52,588 nucleotides of DNA from Oscillospiraceae bacterium (GTDB taxonomy: Bacteria > Bacillota > Clostridia > UMGS1840 > HGM11507): positions 1 through 52,588 of the forward strand of contig SVKJ01000011.1 of the NCBI GenBank assembly GCA_015068525.1, in the 5' to 3' direction. The notes beneath the pieces were generated by a model, which ran no database searches, was not told the DNA's origin, and saw only the letters and a program-made list of their open reading frames with translations. Below are positions 52,108 to 52,588 of this stretch, piece by piece. Numbering within the stretch: the stretch's first letter is position 1; each line of letters opens with the position of its first letter. The translations under genes were made by a program, and so were the position numbers.

Positions 52108-52588
52108 GTGGATAAGAAACAAGAAGTTTTAACTTTATTTGATCAGAAAGGTATATATGGAAAAATAAAAGATGTTTCGTTTGAAAATTTTCAAAAATGG
52201 ATGGGTAGCGAAGCACCTTCAAGTTTGGATTTGTATTGTCCAAAATGCAAAGTGAATAAAACATTTGTGAAAGGTCAAAATGAGGTAAGTGGTCTTTTTG
52301 GAAGATTTTGGAATAATGAGCAGTGGAATTATGGCTTGAAAAGTATTGTTTTTTCGTGTCCTACTTGTAGGGAAAAAATTCTTTATACTTTTCTCTATAA
52401 TAATGATTGTGTAATTAAAATTGCCCAATATCCATCATTGTATGATGTGAGTCGTGATGAATTGAAAAAATATCAAAAAAATGATTTGATTGATAAAGAA
52501 AGTTTTGAGGAAATATATAAAGCTGAGATTTGTGCAAGTGAAAATTATTTTGTTGCGTCCTATACATATATGCGTCGAGTTTATGAAA
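52108..52588 (+). CDS. Zinc-finger protein, partial (runs off the right edge)
   Basis: The first 160 residues of an open frame starting at GTG 52108. Two CxxC pairs are visible: YCPKCKVNKTF (about 44-47) and FSCPTCREKILY (about 81-84), so it should bind zinc. There are many aromatic and Asn residues between them, and no known domain that I recognise. The AAAGGTGG site is 12 bases from the GTG, rather far; a stop lies in frame three codons upstream, so no earlier start is possible. It follows the MmeI-type gene by 82 bases in the same direction and may be part of the same accessory unit. Function unknown. Confidence 0.55.
   Translation, partial: MDKKQEVLTLFDQKGIYGKIKDVSFENFQKWMGSEAPSSLDLYCPKCKVNKTFVKGQNEVSGLFGRFWNNEQWNYGLKSIVFSCPTCREKILYTFLYNNDCVIKIAQYPSLYDVSRDELKKYQKNDLIDKESFEEIYKAEICASENYFVASYTYMRRVYE

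Noticed and set aside
52007..52428. Two minus-strand frames at the right end.
   Set aside because: They are antisense to the zinc-finger reading frame that starts at GTG 52108, which has paired CxxC motifs and an acceptable ribosome site.

Overview
The window reads as chromosome from a low-GC, anaerobic, Gram-positive bacterium of the class Clostridia; genus not determined. Supporting signs are: both PolC-type and DnaE-type replicative polymerases, HPr kinase and WhiA (Firmicutes core genes), HydG (maturation of [FeFe]-hydrogenase), the MEP isoprenoid pathway, a Thermoanaerobacter/Clostridium-type NADP secondary alcohol dehydrogenase, a split transketolase, A/T-rich codons with AGA as the main arginine codon, and strong SD sites with frequent TTG and GTG starts. 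No rRNA, tRNA, CRISPR array, transposase or integrase was seen.

Layout. (1) 1-8416: a saccharide-uptake locus. A lipoprotein binding protein and a membrane-anchored regulator (cut by the window edge) run leftward; two LplB/LplC-type permeases, a 904-residue secreted carbohydrate-active protein and a YesL-like membrane protein run rightward. The divergent control region holds a long inverted repeat and a 276-bp TTAA-ended inverted-repeat element. (2) 8453-9378: a dispersed repeat and a leftward operon of three small unknown proteins. (3) 9524-13212: Ldh2-type dehydrogenase, CoaX, malic enzyme and a zinc-ribbon protein. (4) 13363-18186: a tight five-gene operon of unknown purpose (DegT-type aminotransferase, membrane protein, B12/radical-SAM protein, degenerate amidohydrolase, intact amidohydrolase). 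(5) 18287-23647: Fic protein, then a leftward set of AEC transporter, two membrane proteins, patatin and alcohol dehydrogenase. (6) 23768-29064: trmB, metA, split transketolase, GNAT and hydG. (7) 29185-40548: an EF-P-type SDR facing left, then uppS-cdsA-dxr-rseP-ispG-polC, a methyltransferase and a dCMP-deaminase-like gene. (8) 40594-47465: hprK, PHP phosphatase, murB, whiA, dnaE. (9) 47467-52588: an accessory region with a hairpin array, a four-helix-bundle S23 protein, a DUF2971-like protein, an MmeI-family (type IIL) restriction-modification enzyme and the start of a zinc-finger protein.

How the genes work together. Region 1 would import and trim an oligosaccharide; the ABC ATPase is not here and must be shared from elsewhere. 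Regions 7 and 8 hold housekeeping genes for undecaprenyl phosphate, phospholipid, MEP isoprenoids, membrane proteolysis, peptidoglycan and replication. The most unusual material is between genes: two arrays made of different mini-hairpins joined by a constant linker (29071-29180 and 47467-47654), a dispersed repeat whose ends change sequence but remain complementary in its two copies (8453-8598 and 33820-34061), and several palindromes placed on promoters or ribosome binding sites. Among the genes, the active/degenerate amidohydrolase pair beside a B12-radical SAM protein is the best candidate for an undescribed pathway.
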